DNA of 64,000 nt from Labrys sp. KNU-23 (GTDB lineage: Bacteria > Pseudomonadota > Alphaproteobacteria > Rhizobiales > Labraceae), in assembly GCF_008330945.1 (NCBI RefSeq), contig NZ_CP043489.1:1747501-1811500 (forward strand). Reading direction: 5' to 3'. Position 1 is the first letter of the stretch. Each line of letters opens with the position of its first letter. Positions 18,092 to 27,470 of this stretch are shown piece by piece. A program made the position numbers and the translations under genes. The notes beneath the pieces are model-generated. The model had not been told where the DNA came from. It saw only the letters and a program-made list of their open reading frames with translations, and ran no database searches.

Positions 18092-20692
18092 TTACGCCGC
18101 CCTGGCGTTCACCGCCTGGCCGCCGATGACCAGACCCGAGCCGGTGGCCGATATCTCGATGGTCGCGCCGTCCTTCACCTTGCCGGAAAGGATCATCTCG
18201 GCCAACGGATCCTGGACCAGGCGCTGGATCGTGCGCTTGAGCGGGCGCGCGCCGTAGGCCGGGTCGTAACCCTTGTCGGCGAGATAGGTCCTGGCGGCAT
18301 CGTCGAGATGCAGCGTGATCTTGCGCTCGTCGAGCAGCTTCTGCAGCCGGGCCATCTGGATATCGACGATCGCACCCATCTGCGCCTTCTTCAGGCGGTG
18401 GAACAGGATGATCTCGTCGACCCGGTTGAGGAATTCCGGCCGGAAGTGGCTGCGCACCACGCTCATCACCTCCTCGCGCACCTTGTCCGAGTCTTCGCCC
18501 TCCTTCTGGCTGACCAGATATTCGGCCCCCAGATTGGAAGTCATGATGATCAAGGTGTTGCGGAAGTCGACCGTGCGGCCTTGCCCATCCGTCAGGCGCC
18601 CGTCGTCGAGCACCTGCAGGAGGACGTTGAAGACATCGGGATGCGCCTTCTCGATCTCGTCGAACAGCACGACCTGGTAGGGCCGGCGCCGCACGGCTTC
18701 GGTGAGGGCGCCGCCCTCGTCATAGCCGACATAGCCCGGAGGCGCGCCGATGAGCCTGCTCACCGAGTGCTTCTCCATATATTCGGACATGTCGAGACGG
18801 ATCATCGCCGTGTCGTCGTCGAACAGGAAGCTCGCCAAAGCCTTGGTCAGCTCCGTCTTGCCCACGCCCGTCGGGCCCAGGAAGATGAAGGACCCGATCG
18901 GCCGGTTGGGATCCTGCAGGCCGGCGCGGGCGCGCCGGACCGCAGTCGAAACCGCCTGCACGGCTTCGCCTTGGCCGATCACCCGAGCTCCCAGCACGTC
19001 CTCCATGCGCAGGAGCTTGTCCTTCTCGCCCTCCAGCATCCGGTCGACGGGCACGCCCGTCCAGCGCGAGACCACCTGCGCGACATGATCCGCCGTCACG
19101 GCCTCCTCGACCATGCTGACCTTGCCCTCGGACGCCTCGACCTCCGCCAGCTCCTTCTCGAGCTTGGGGATGATGCCATAGGTCAATTCGCCGGCGCGCT
19201 GGTACTCGCCGCGGCGCTGGGCCTCAGCCAGTTCGTTCTTGGCCTTATCGAGCTGGCCCTTGAGATCGGCAGCAAGGCCGAGCTTGTCCTTCTCGGATTT
19301 CCAGCGTTGGGTGAGTTCGGATGAACGCTCTTCCAGATCGGCCAGCTCCTTTTCGAGCTTGGTGAGACGATCCTTGGAGGCGTCGTCGTTCTCGCGCTTG
19401 AGGGCTTCCTGCTCGATCTTGAGCTGGACGATGCGCCTGTCGAGCTCGTCGAGCTCCTCGGGCTTGGAATCCACCTGCATGCGCAGCCGCGAGCCAGCCT
19501 CGTCGACGAGGTCGATGGCCTTGTCCGGCAGGAAGCGATCGGTGATGTAGCGGTTGGAAAGCGTCGCCGCCGCCACGATGGCACTGTCGGTGATACGCAC
19601 CTTGTGGTGCTGCTCATACTTCTCCTTCAGGCCACGCAGGATGGAGATGGTGTCCTCCACCGTGGGCTCCTCGACGAAGACGGGCTGGAAGCGCCGCGCC
19701 AAAGCCGGGTCCTTCTCGACATGCTTGCGATATTCGTCGAGCGTGGTGGCACCGACGCAATGCAGTTCGCCGCGCGCCAGGGCGGGCTTGAGCAGGTTGG
19801 AAGCGTCCATCGCCCCCTCGCCCTTGCCGGCGCCGACCAGCGTGTGCATCTCGTCGATGAACAGGATGATCTCGCCGTCGGCGGAGGTCACCTCGTTGAG
19901 GACGGCCTTCAGGCGCTCCTCGAACTCGCCGCGATATTTGGCGCCGGCGATCAGCGCGCCCATGTCGAGCGCCAGCAAGGCCTTGTCCTTGAGGCTCTCG
20001 GGCACGTCGCCATTGACGATGCGCAACGCCAGGCCCTCGACGATCGCCGTCTTGCCGACGCCGGGCTCGCCGATCAGCACCGGGTTGTTCTTGGTGCGCC
20101 GCGACAGCACCTGGATGGTGCGGCGGATCTCCTCGTCGCGGCCGATCACCGGATCGAGCTTGCCCTCGCGGGCATCGATGGTGAGGTCGCGGGCATATTT
20201 CTTCAGGGCGTCATAGGCGTTCTCCGCCGTGGCGCTGTCGGCGGTGCGGCCCTTGCGCAGGGCCTCGATCGCCTTGTTGAGGTTCTGGGGCGTCACGCCG
20301 GCAGCCGCCAGCGCCTTGCCGGCCTCGGTATCCTTCTCGACGGCGAGCGCCAGCAACAGCCGCTCGACCGTGACAAAACTGTCGGAAGCCTTGTCGGCCG
20401 CCTTCTCGGCCGCCTCGAACACACGTGCAAGCCCCGGCGTCAGATAGACCTGGCCGGCACCCGTGCCCTGCACCTTGGGCAGCTTCTTGATCGCGGCCTC
20501 GACGGCATTCAGCGCCTGGCGCGAATTGCCGCCGGAACGATCGATGAGGCCTGCCGCCAATCCCTCGGGATCGTCGAGCAGGACTTTCAGAAGATGTTCG
20601 GGAGCGAACTGCTGATGCCCCTCGCGCAAGGCGAGCGACTGCGCCGACTGCACGAAGCCTCTGGCCCGTTCGGTATAGCGTTCAAAATTCAT
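18092..20692 (-). CDS. clpB: ATP-dependent disaggregase ClpB
   Basis: Hexameric AAA+ chaperone that pulls proteins out of aggregates together with DnaK. The 866-residue protein has the Clp N-domain ([20 protein letters not shown]), a first nucleotide-binding domain with [13 protein letters not shown] and sensor region [11 protein letters not shown], the long coiled-coil middle domain (about 400-530) that separates ClpB from ClpA/ClpC, and a second domain with [14 protein letters not shown]. The frame extends 51 codons upstream, but the ATG at 20690-20692 with AAGGGA 8 bp before it gives the canonical N-terminus. Single gene with its own terminator and a heat-shock-like promoter. Confidence 0.98.
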   Translation of the reverse strand: MNFERYTERARGFVQSAQSLALREGHQQFAPEHLLKVLLDDPEGLAAGLIDRSGGNSRQALNAVEAAIKKLPKVQGTGAGQVYLTPGLARVFEAAEKAADKASDSFVTVERLLLALAVEKDTEAGKALAAAGVTPQNLNKAIEALRKGRTADSATAENAYDALKKYARDLTIDAREGKLDPVIGRDEEIRRTIQVLSRRTKNNPVLIGEPGVGKTAIVEGLALRIVNGDVPESLKDKALLALDMGALIAGAKYRGEFEERLKAVLNEVTSADGEIILFIDEMHTLVGAGKGEGAMDASNLLKPALARGELHCVGATTLDEYRKHVEKDPALARRFQPVFVEEPTVEDTISILRGLKEKYEQHHKVRITDSAIVAAATLSNRYITDRFLPDKAIDLVDEAGSRLRMQVDSKPEELDELDRRIVQLKIEQEALKRENDDASKDRLTKLEKELADLEERSSELTQRWKSEKDKLGLAADLKGQLDKAKNELAEAQRRGEYQRAGELTYGIIPKLEKELAEVEASEGKVSMVEEAVTADHVAQVVSRWTGVPVDRMLEGEKDKLLRMEDVLGARVIGQGEAVQAVSTAVRRARAGLQDPNRPIGSFIFLGPTGVGKTELTKALASFLFDDDTAMIRLDMSEYMEKHSVSRLIGAPPGYVGYDEGGALTEAVRRRPYQVVLFDEIEKAHPDVFNVLLQVLDDGRLTDGQGRTVDFRNTLIIMTSNLGAEYLVSQKEGEDSDKVREEVMSVVRSHFRPEFLNRVDEIILFHRLKKAQMGAIVDIQMARLQKLLDERKITLHLDDAARTYLADKGYDPAYGARPLKRTIQRLVQDPLAEMILSGKVKDGATIEISATGSGLVIGGQAVNARAA

Positions 20693-20780
20693 TCTATGTC
20701 CCTTCCAGCACGCCCGGGGACCCGTAGCATCGTCCAGGCGCCATGCAGATTTGCGAACCCCGCAGGCATTCGCTGAGAAT

Positions 20781-20812
20781 GATGTGGGGTGCCGGAACGA
20801 AGCTACAAGGGG
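20781..20812 (-). promoter_or_regulatory. Candidate RpoH (sigma32-type) promoter of clpB
   Basis: On the minus strand: CCCCTTGTAGC (20802-20812), then CCCCACATC (20781-20789), with 12 bp between the two blocks. This resembles the heat-shock consensus (CCCTTGAA / CCCCATNT) and lies about 90 bp before the clpB ATG. By-eye match only. Confidence 0.45.
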
Positions 20813-20876
20813 TATCGAAACAAGAGTCTGAGCCAGATCAAACAAGAAGCCAAATGGTGTCTATCGCCTGCCTGCA

Positions 20877-21422
20877 CTAGCGCGCCGAACGGCGAGGAAG
20901 CATGCGTGTCAGCACATCGTCGCCCCGGACATAATGGTGCCAGAGCGCTGCAACGGCATGGAGGCCGGCCACGACCAGGATCCCATCCGCGCACAACTCA
21001 TGTAGTTCCTTGACTTGATGCGCCAAATCGCGGGCGGGAGCCACGGGGGCGGGTATGGTAAACAGGCCAAAGAAGGTCAGGGCATCTCCACGCAGCCAGG
21101 TGAGAGTGATGCCGAGGCCGACGATCCCGATCATCAGGGCATAGAGGAGGAAATGGGCTCCCTTCGCCGCCGCGATTTCCATGCCCGACATCGTCGAGGG
21201 CAAGGGCGGGGTGCCGAGCGCCAGGCGGGCGAGGAGACGGGCGGCGATCAAGGCCGTAAGCAGGAGGCCCAGCGAGATATGGCTCCACCAGGACAGGTCC
21301 CGGATCGGGTCCCCCTTGGCGAAGAACACTTCATTATAGGTGAGGCCATAACAGGCCAGCACCAGCAGGAAGATCGCCCAGTGCAGGGCTTTCTGAACGG
21401 GGCGGTAGGAGGCGGAGGGCAT
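20877..21422 (-). CDS. Cytochrome b561 family protein
   Basis: Small dihaem membrane cytochrome of 181 residues, four predicted helices. Family features are RPVQKALHW (haem His), the WWSHISLGLLL helix, a GAHFLLYALMIG segment and the C-terminal LHAVAALWHHYV with further haem-ligating histidines. Related proteins move electrons from the quinol pool, and the CybB type oxidises superoxide. It is divergent from zwf (238 bp apart). Electron partner unknown. Confidence 0.87.
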   Translation of the reverse strand: MPSASYRPVQKALHWAIFLLVLACYGLTYNEVFFAKGDPIRDLSWWSHISLGLLLTALIAARLLARLALGTPPLPSTMSGMEIAAAKGAHFLLYALMIGIVGLGITLTWLRGDALTFFGLFTIPAPVAPARDLAHQVKELHELCADGILVVAGLHAVAALWHHYVRGDDVLTRMLPRRSAR

Positions 21423-21660
21423 GTTCGGGCTCCAGATTAGACAAATTCTAATCTGCGCAAGAGTGCGGCGACGATATGGCGCCGGCGGCTGCCGCCGATT
21501 AATTTTGGGCCGCGCAGTTTTTCTGTCGGCCCTTGATCATCCCATCCGTCTATGCCCCTATTCCTGCCTCGAACCGGTATGGGGCACGGCGATGGCGGCT
21601 TCAGGCAAGGACGGGCCTGGACCGGCCCGCGGCGTAGCGCGCCGGCGCAGTGAAAAATCA

Positions 21661-23136
21661 ATGGGAACGAGAGCCTTGATCAAGAATTCCTCGCGTGTCG
21701 GCCCGGGCAAACCGCAGGTGGTGGTGCTGGTGGGCGCCACGGGCGACTTGTCCCGCCGCAAGCTGCTGCCGGGCCTGTTCCACCTCGCCAGCGCCGGCTT
21801 CATTCCCGGTTGCCGCATCATCGGCGTCTCGCTCGATGAGATCGATGCCGACGGCTTCCGCGCCATCGCACGCGATTCTCTCGACAAATTCTCAACCCGC
21901 AAGGTCTCGCAGGCCGATTGGGAAGCCTTTGCAGCCAGCCTCGATTATGTGCCGATCAGCGCCGGCGCCGGCCCGGTCAAGGAAGCAGTGGCACGGGCCG
22001 AGGCGGAACTCGGGCCCGAGGCCCGGCGCGTACATTATCTCTCCGTCCCCCCCAACGCTGCGCTCTCGGCCGTGCAGATGCTGTCGGAAGCCGGCCTGGT
22101 CGATCGCTGCCGCATCATCATGGAAAAGCCCTTCGGCACGGATCTGGCCAGCGCCGTTGCCCTCAACGCCCGGCTGCACGAGGTCTTCCACGAGAGCCAG
22201 ATCTTCCGCATCGACCATTTCCTCGGCAAGGAGCCGGCCCAGAACATCCTGGCCTTCCGCTTTGCCAACGGCCTGTTCGAGCCGATCTGGAACCGCAATT
22301 TCATCGACCATGTCCAGATCGACGTGCCCGAGACGCTGGGGCTTTCGACCCGCGCTGCCTTCTACGAATCCACCGGCGCTTATCGCGACATGGTGGTGAC
22401 GCATCTGTTCCAGATCCTCGCCTTCATGGCGATGGAGCCGCCGACCGCGCTGGAGCCGCAGCCGATCTCGGAAGAGAAGAACAAGGTGTTCCGCTCCATG
22501 GTGCCGATCGACCCGCGCGACGTGGTGCGCGGGCAATATCTCGGCTATCGCGAGGAGCCGGGCGTCGACCCCGAAAGCGACACCGAGACCTTCATCGCCC
22601 TCAAATGCGCCATCGACAATTGGCGCTGGGCCGGCGTGCCCTTCTACCTGCGCACCGGCAAGCGCCTGGCCGAGGGCCAGCGCATCATCTCGATCGCCTT
22701 CCGCGAACCGCCCAAGAGCATGTTCCCGGCGGGCTCGGGCGTCGGCGCGCAGGGCCCCGACCATCTCACCTTCGATCTCGCCGACGCCTCCAAGGTCTCC
22801 CTCTCCTTCTATGGCAAGCGTCCCGGCCCGGGCTTCCGGCTCGACAAGCTCTCGCTGCAATTTGCCCTCAGCGAAACCGGCCTGATCGGCGACGTGCTGG
22901 AGGCCTATGAGCGCCTGATCCTCGACGCCATGCGCGGTGACCACACCTTGTTCACCACGGCCGAGGGCATCGAGCGGCTCTGGGAAGTCTCCCAGCCCCT
23001 GCTTGAGAACCCGCCGCCCGTGCGCCTCTACGACCAGGGCAGTTGGGGCCCGAAATCCATCCACCAGCTCATCGCCCCCAATGCCTGGCGCCTGCCCTTC
23101 GAGCGGGTATGGCGCAAGCCAGCAGGAAAGGAGTGA
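21661..23136 (+). CDS. zwf: Glucose-6-phosphate 1-dehydrogenase
   Basis: Oxidises glucose-6-phosphate to 6-phosphogluconolactone with NAD(P)+, feeding the Entner-Doudoroff and pentose phosphate routes. The nucleotide-binding motif is GATGDLSRRKLLPGL near residue 25. The catalytic signature RIDHFLGKEPAQN contains the active-site His and Lys. The frame is open 80 codons further upstream, but the ATG at 21661 gives 491 residues, the usual family length. Unusually for rhizobia, pgl and edd are not adjacent, so this may be an isolated or second copy. Confidence 0.95.
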   Translation: MGTRALIKNSSRVGPGKPQVVVLVGATGDLSRRKLLPGLFHLASAGFIPGCRIIGVSLDEIDADGFRAIARDSLDKFSTRKVSQADWEAFAASLDYVPISAGAGPVKEAVARAEAELGPEARRVHYLSVPPNAALSAVQMLSEAGLVDRCRIIMEKPFGTDLASAVALNARLHEVFHESQIFRIDHFLGKEPAQNILAFRFANGLFEPIWNRNFIDHVQIDVPETLGLSTRAAFYESTGAYRDMVVTHLFQILAFMAMEPPTALEPQPISEEKNKVFRSMVPIDPRDVVRGQYLGYREEPGVDPESDTETFIALKCAIDNWRWAGVPFYLRTGKRLAEGQRIISIAFREPPKSMFPAGSGVGAQGPDHLTFDLADASKVSLSFYGKRPGPGFRLDKLSLQFALSETGLIGDVLEAYERLILDAMRGDHTLFTTAEGIERLWEVSQPLLENPPPVRLYDQGSWGPKSIHQLIAPNAWRLPFERVWRKPAGKE

Positions 23137-23158
23137 GGCTGGACGGCGACGCTTCCGT

Positions 23159-24013
23159 TCAGGACGCCGCCTTGGTTTCGTAGGACGCCCAGCGCTTCAA
23201 TTCAGCGTCGACCCAGGCCTTGATCCTTTCGAGGTGGCGGGGGAGCACAGTCTCACCACGGTTGGTGACCGAGGGATAATCCCTGGCGTGCTCGGTGCCG
23301 CCTTGTCGATAGCGAGCACTTCGAGCAGCTTCTTCCGGCTTGAAGTAGTCGTCCCTGAGATTGAGCATATGCGCGAATTCGTGCACCGATCCCCGCTGTT
23401 TCTGGCCCTGGCGCGGGTGCTCGTCGGGAATAAGTTCGTTGTTGTTGATGTAGACGCTGTGCGCATCATAGTCAGTCGCCCCGGCGATGAACTTGCCTTT
23501 CACCAGCTTGGCGACTTCGATATTCCAGTGACAACCGGACGGCGTCTGCGTCTGGAAGTGGAACTGAAGGCCGACAGGAGCTTTCCTGGGGCTTGTTGTC
23601 AGGCTCCTGGTGTTCCAGACAGACTGAACCTGCGCCTGCCAGATCCGGATGAAATCAGCCGCCTCCGCTTGAGTCCAGGGTAGGTTGGAGCGCGCGCCCG
23701 CCTCCTCGATTTCCCGGTCGATCTGTGCATTGCGGCTCTTTTGCACGAAAGTGAAGTTCAGCTTCATGAAGCAGAGGGCGAACGGGCCTTGTCGCGTCTC
23801 GACGAGATAAAGATCGTAATAGGTCCGCCTCTCGCCGGTCGCTCCGCCCTTGGCGAGTGTACTCAATCCAGGTGGAAGTGGTACCCTTGAAACCGTTCTG
23901 AAAACTTGATCCAGAGTTTGGCTGAACGTGAGCCCCAAGGCTTCTTCCTCCGTGAATGTTGGAATAGGCGGCACGGTTCGACATTGAAAAGCAACGACAT
24001 TACCAAGCGTCAT
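23159..24013 (-). CDS. Putative HExxH metallopeptidase-like protein
   Basis: I do not recognise a named family. The 284-residue protein (start uncertain) has a zinc-protease motif HEFAHMLNLRDDY with His211, Glu212 and His215; Asp221 stands where metzincins place their third ligand, giving HExxHxxNxxD. Before it is the segment DYDAHSVYINNNELIPDEHPRQGQ. No signal peptide or membrane segment is visible from the chosen ATG at 24011-24013. The frame stays open to 24196, but that extension lacks supporting features. No obvious ribosome-binding site. Convergent with zwf and divergent from the amino-acid binding protein gene. Confidence 0.6.
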   Translation of the reverse strand: MTLGNVVAFQCRTVPPIPTFTEEEALGLTFSQTLDQVFRTVSRVPLPPGLSTLAKGGATGERRTYYDLYLVETRQGPFALCFMKLNFTFVQKSRNAQIDREIEEAGARSNLPWTQAEAADFIRIWQAQVQSVWNTRSLTTSPRKAPVGLQFHFQTQTPSGCHWNIEVAKLVKGKFIAGATDYDAHSVYINNNELIPDEHPRQGQKQRGSVHEFAHMLNLRDDYFKPEEAARSARYRQGGTEHARDYPSVTNRGETVLPRHLERIKAWVDAELKRWASYETKAAS

Positions 24014-24214
24014 CCGGAAAATAGCATGGAAAGGAAGGGACGCGACGCCGCACGGTGTCCCGGTTACATTTTCCCAATCCGGCAATTGTCGGCACACCCG
24101 CCGATTGACCTTGTCCGACAAATCAGCTCTGTTGCCCGCACACCGGGGGCCTTTCCTCCCGGCCCAATCGTAAAAACGCCGAAAAAGCGAGAGCATAGGG
24201 AGGACATCGGGTTC

Positions 24215-24985
24215 ATGAAGAGTCTCAGCGTAAGTTCATTGGCGGGCATCGCCATTCTGGCTGGCGTGGTGGTCGCCCACGCCGATCCCGTCAAGATCAG
24301 CGTCTCGGCCGAGCCGATTCCACCCTTCTTCTCGCTGGACGGCCAGGGCAATTGGCAGGGCTTCCTGCCCGATTATGCCAAGGCGGTGTGCAAGGAGGCC
24401 AAGCTCGATTGCGTGGTGGTGGCCACCGCCTGGGACGGCATCATGCCGGCCCTCCTCGCCAAGAAGATCGACGTGATCTGGGCGGGCATGTCGATCACGC
24501 CGGAGCGGCAGAAGCAGATCGCCTTCACCATCCCGATCTACAACACGCCGGTGCAGTTCATCGGCAACAAGGACGACAAGTTCGAATTCGTGCCCGGCGG
24601 CCTCAAGGGCAAGGCGGTTGGCGTGCAGACCAGCACCATCCACGCCCAATATGTGCAGAAGGCCTATCCGGACGCGGAGATCCGCAACTATGCCACGCTC
24701 GACGCGGCCATGGCCGACTTGGCGGCCGGGCGCATCGAACTGGTGCTGGGCGATGCCGATTCCGTCGGTCCTTTCCTGGAAGGCAAGGACGGCGCCTGCT
24801 GCGACTCCAAGGGCTTCCCCAAGGATCCCCTGTTCGAGGGCGGTATCGGCGGCGGCCTGCGCCAGGAGGACACCGAGCTCAAGGCCAAGCTCGATGCCGG
24901 CATCAAGGCCGTCTACGCCAGCGGCGAATTCAAGCAGATCGCCGGGAAGTACTTCAAATACGATATCGGCATGCCGCCCAAGTAA
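24215..24985 (+). CDS. Polar amino-acid ABC binding protein (orphan)
   Basis: Periplasmic binding protein of the SBP_bac_3 (HisJ/ArtJ) family, 256 residues, with a signal peptide (MKSLSVSSLAGIAILAGVVVAHA). Family elements: EPIPPFFSLDGQGNWQGF, DVIWAGMSITPERQKQIAFT and GVQTSTIHAQYVQ. A CC pair in GACCDSKGF may form a disulfide. A GGGAGGA site precedes the ATG. No permease or ATPase is adjacent, so it must dock with a transporter encoded elsewhere, or act as a sensor component (inference). Confidence 0.86.
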   Translation: MKSLSVSSLAGIAILAGVVVAHADPVKISVSAEPIPPFFSLDGQGNWQGFLPDYAKAVCKEAKLDCVVVATAWDGIMPALLAKKIDVIWAGMSITPERQKQIAFTIPIYNTPVQFIGNKDDKFEFVPGGLKGKAVGVQTSTIHAQYVQKAYPDAEIRNYATLDAAMADLAAGRIELVLGDADSVGPFLEGKDGACCDSKGFPKDPLFEGGIGGGLRQEDTELKAKLDAGIKAVYASGEFKQIAGKYFKYDIGMPPK

Positions 24986-24991
24986 GGTGAG

Positions 24992-25022
24992 ATAGCCTTC
25001 TCCCCTTGCGGGAGAAGGCTAT
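24992..25022. terminator. 13-bp perfect hairpin between convergent genes
   Basis: ATAGCCTTCTCCC-CTTGC-GGGAGAAGGCTAT lies between two convergent stop codons. No strong T run follows, so it is either a weak bidirectional terminator or a copy of the CCTTCTCCC/GGGAGAAGG palindromic elements common in rhizobial intergenic DNA. Confidence 0.55.
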
Positions 25023-25032
25023 TGCGTCTGCC

Positions 25033-26505
25033 TCATGCAAATGCGGCGGTGAAATTCTTCGCCACAAGGTCACGGTTGCGCAGTACCTTGCCGGCGCGGG
25101 GGCCGGTGGCCTTGCCCTCGCTCCAGGCCAGGCTCCCATTGACATAGACCGAGCGGATGCCGGCCGAGAGCTGGGTAGGATCGTCGAAGCTCGCCCTGTC
25201 CAGGATGGTTTCGGGATCGAACAGCACGAGATCGGCGAAGGCCCCTTCCCTGATCACGCCGCGCTGGGCGAGGCCGAAGCGCGCGGCGGGCAGCGCCGTC
25301 ATGCGGCGCACCGCTTCCTCCATGCCGAACAGGCCGATATCCCGGGCGTAATGGCCGAGCACGCGGGGAAAGGTGCCCCAGAGCCGCGGATGCGGGCGCA
25401 CGTCGTGCGGCAATCCATCCGAGCCCACCATGGTCAGCGGGAATTGCAGCACGCGCCGCACATCCTCCTCGTCCATGGTGAAATAGACGGCGCCGGCCGG
25501 CTGCAGCTTCGCCACCGCTTCCTCTCTGGAGACGCCGAGCTCGCGGGCAATGACGTCGAGCGTCTTGCCGGCGAGGTCGGGCCGCGCCTTCGACCAGGTT
25601 ATCAGGATGCGCTCGACCTGGCCGGCACGCTTGGCCTCCAGCACGGTGGAGGACGCCGCATAGGGATAGACATCGAGCGTGACCGGCTGCTCTCGCGCCC
25701 GCTTCTCGATGATCGGCAGGGACACGCGGGTGCGGCCATGGTTCTGTGGGTCTGTGGCTTTGTGATGGGAGAGCACCACCGGCGTATCGGCTTCGCGCCC
25801 GATGATGAAGGCCTCTTCCATCGCTTCCAGCAGGTGATCGGCCTCGTCGCGCAGATGGGTGGTGTAGATGGCCGAATATCGGGCCAGCGGCTCGGCGACG
25901 GCGATTACCTCGGCCGTCGAGGCCGCATTGGCGGGTTGATAGTAGAGGCCGGTGGAAAGGCCGATGGCCCCGTCCGCCAGCGCCTGGTCGAGCAGGTCGC
26001 GCATGCGGGCGCATTCGGCCCGGGTTGCCGGGCGATCGAGCCGGTCCATGGTGGCGAGCCGGAGCGTGGTGTGGCCGACCAGGCAGGCGACGTTCACCGT
26101 GGTTCCCGCCGTCTCCACCGCCTCGAAATAATCGGCGAAACGCTCGAACAATTCATGCTCACCTTTGGCGATCAGGTCGAGCGGCGGCACCACCTCCCCC
26201 TTCGCCCGCAGCGGCGCCAGGCTGATGCCGCAATTGCCCACCACCACCGTGGTTACGCCCTGGCTGAGCTTGGCCGCCATGTCGGTGGCGATCACGGCGC
26301 GGTCGTCATGAGTGTGCACGTCGATGAAGCCGGGCGCGAGGGCAAGCCCGGCGGAGTCGATCTCGGTTTTGGCCTGGTGCGGCAAGCGCTCGCCAAGGGC
26401 GACGACGCGCTCGCCGGTGATAGCGATGTCGGCCAGGCGCGGCTTGGCGCCGGTGCCGTCGAAGATCGTCGCCTGCCGGAAGATCAGGTCGCAGGGGAAA
26501 GTCAT
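25033..26505 (-). CDS. N-acyl-D-amino-acid deacylase / D-aminoacylase-like amidohydrolase
   Basis: Metal-dependent amidohydrolase of 490 residues, D-aminoacylase type, expected to hydrolyse N-acyl-D-amino acids or related amides. Metal-binding HxH is VHTHDD (His64, His66), with the subgroup's cysteine ligand in GNCGIS (Cys92). Further metal-site histidines lie in TTHLRDE and LSHHKA, and the catalytic Asp in VGSDGLPHD. A C-terminal beta-sandwich closes the protein (GAFADLVLFDP). It shares the strand with the unassigned gene upstream (61-bp gap), suggesting a two-gene unit. Confidence 0.85.
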   Translation of the reverse strand: MTFPCDLIFRQATIFDGTGAKPRLADIAITGERVVALGERLPHQAKTEIDSAGLALAPGFIDVHTHDDRAVIATDMAAKLSQGVTTVVVGNCGISLAPLRAKGEVVPPLDLIAKGEHELFERFADYFEAVETAGTTVNVACLVGHTTLRLATMDRLDRPATRAECARMRDLLDQALADGAIGLSTGLYYQPANAASTAEVIAVAEPLARYSAIYTTHLRDEADHLLEAMEEAFIIGREADTPVVLSHHKATDPQNHGRTRVSLPIIEKRAREQPVTLDVYPYAASSTVLEAKRAGQVERILITWSKARPDLAGKTLDVIARELGVSREEAVAKLQPAGAVYFTMDEEDVRRVLQFPLTMVGSDGLPHDVRPHPRLWGTFPRVLGHYARDIGLFGMEEAVRRMTALPAARFGLAQRGVIREGAFADLVLFDPETILDRASFDDPTQLSAGIRSVYVNGSLAWSEGKATGPRAGKVLRNRDLVAKNFTAAFA

Positions 26506-26566
26506 GGCATGATCCTTGGATCGTTCCGGGCCGGTATGCCGACCTCTTCTTCGCTATAGCCCGGCC

Positions 26567-27220
26567 TTATGATTCGTGCCCGGCCAGCACGGCGACGCCC
26601 CGTCGCGCGGCGTTTTCGGCAAGCCCTTCGACCGGCTCGATGGAATTGTGCAGCAAGGCAAGGCCATAGCGCCCGTCGGTGGCAAGAACATGAGCCCGGC
26701 CGCGATCCGAGCGTTCGCGCACCAGCTCGCTGTCTTCCAATCCGATGGCATGGGGCGTCACGGCGATCAGGCCGGCATCGACGCGCGGATTGGCTTGGAG
26801 CACCATACGCACGGCTTCATCGGGACGGACGCCCCTTTCGATCAGCGACAGCGCCTCCCTGTTCACCGGAATGTCCGAGACACCCACCGTATTCGGCAGC
26901 CGGTGACCGGTGACGAAGCCCCTGCGGCCGGCGACGAGAAACTGGGCGAGCGGCTCGGGACGATCAGGCCCGCTGGTGATCACCGCCGCCAGCGGCGAGG
27001 CCATCATCCATGCAAGATCAGGCCGGGTGGACCATTGGGCGCGAATGGTTTCGAGCCCGCCGCGCTGGCACTCCAGCGCTACAGCCTCGCCATCCGGTGC
27101 CAGGGCATAGAACACCGCAAAACCGTGCAGGTCGCCCTTGCCGAGCCTTTCCGCCTCGGCCCAGGCTGCCCAGACCGCCCGGCCCGCTTCGGCCCCGAAG
27201 GCTGCAATGCCGATCGTCAC
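26567..27220 (-). CDS. Conserved protein of unknown function next to the deacylase
   Basis: I do not recognise this 217-residue protein with confidence. It is soluble, with no signal peptide, and begins MTIGIAAFGAEAGRAVW. Regions rich in conserved-looking residues are HGFAVFYALAPDGEAVALEC, GFVTGHRLPNTVG and VLATDGRYGLALLHNSI. The N-terminal beta pattern and the self-contained length suggest an Ntn-hydrolase-like or accessory fold, but this is weak. It is co-directional with the deacylase gene, which hints at a shared substrate. Confidence 0.6.
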   Translation of the reverse strand: MTIGIAAFGAEAGRAVWAAWAEAERLGKGDLHGFAVFYALAPDGEAVALECQRGGLETIRAQWSTRPDLAWMMASPLAAVITSGPDRPEPLAQFLVAGRRGFVTGHRLPNTVGVSDIPVNREALSLIERGVRPDEAVRMVLQANPRVDAGLIAVTPHAIGLEDSELVRERSDRGRAHVLATDGRYGLALLHNSIEPVEGLAENAARRGVAVLAGHES

Positions 27221-27323
27221 GTCTCGAACTCCCTGATGGCCACGAAGATTGCGTTCCCCAAACGAATCCGGCCGCGAGCCGGGCGTGCTGCCCCACTCGC
27301 GGCCGGTGATCTCGAACGGCCCT

Positions 27324-27467
27324 GGAGCAAAGCGCGTTCAGACGGAAACGCTATTTTGCTCCAACTCGTTGTTTCCAAGCCAATCCTGCGGATTGGCTGA
27401 AGCGCCTTTGCGATTCTTGAGCGCCTTTGCGATTCTTGGCGATGCCGCCAAATCGCAAGACGCTCTT
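27324..27467 (-). repeat. Interspersed repeat, copy B (with 19-bp internal duplication)
   Basis: Reverse-orientation copy: starts gagcaaagcgcgttcagacg and ends aaatcgcaagacgctctt, abutting the aldolase stop. It contains a 19-bp tandem duplication, gcgcctttgcgattcttg(a/g), at 27402-27420 and 27421-27439. Same orientation as copy C on the other side of the aldolase gene. Confidence 0.75.
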
Positions 27468-27470
27468 GGA

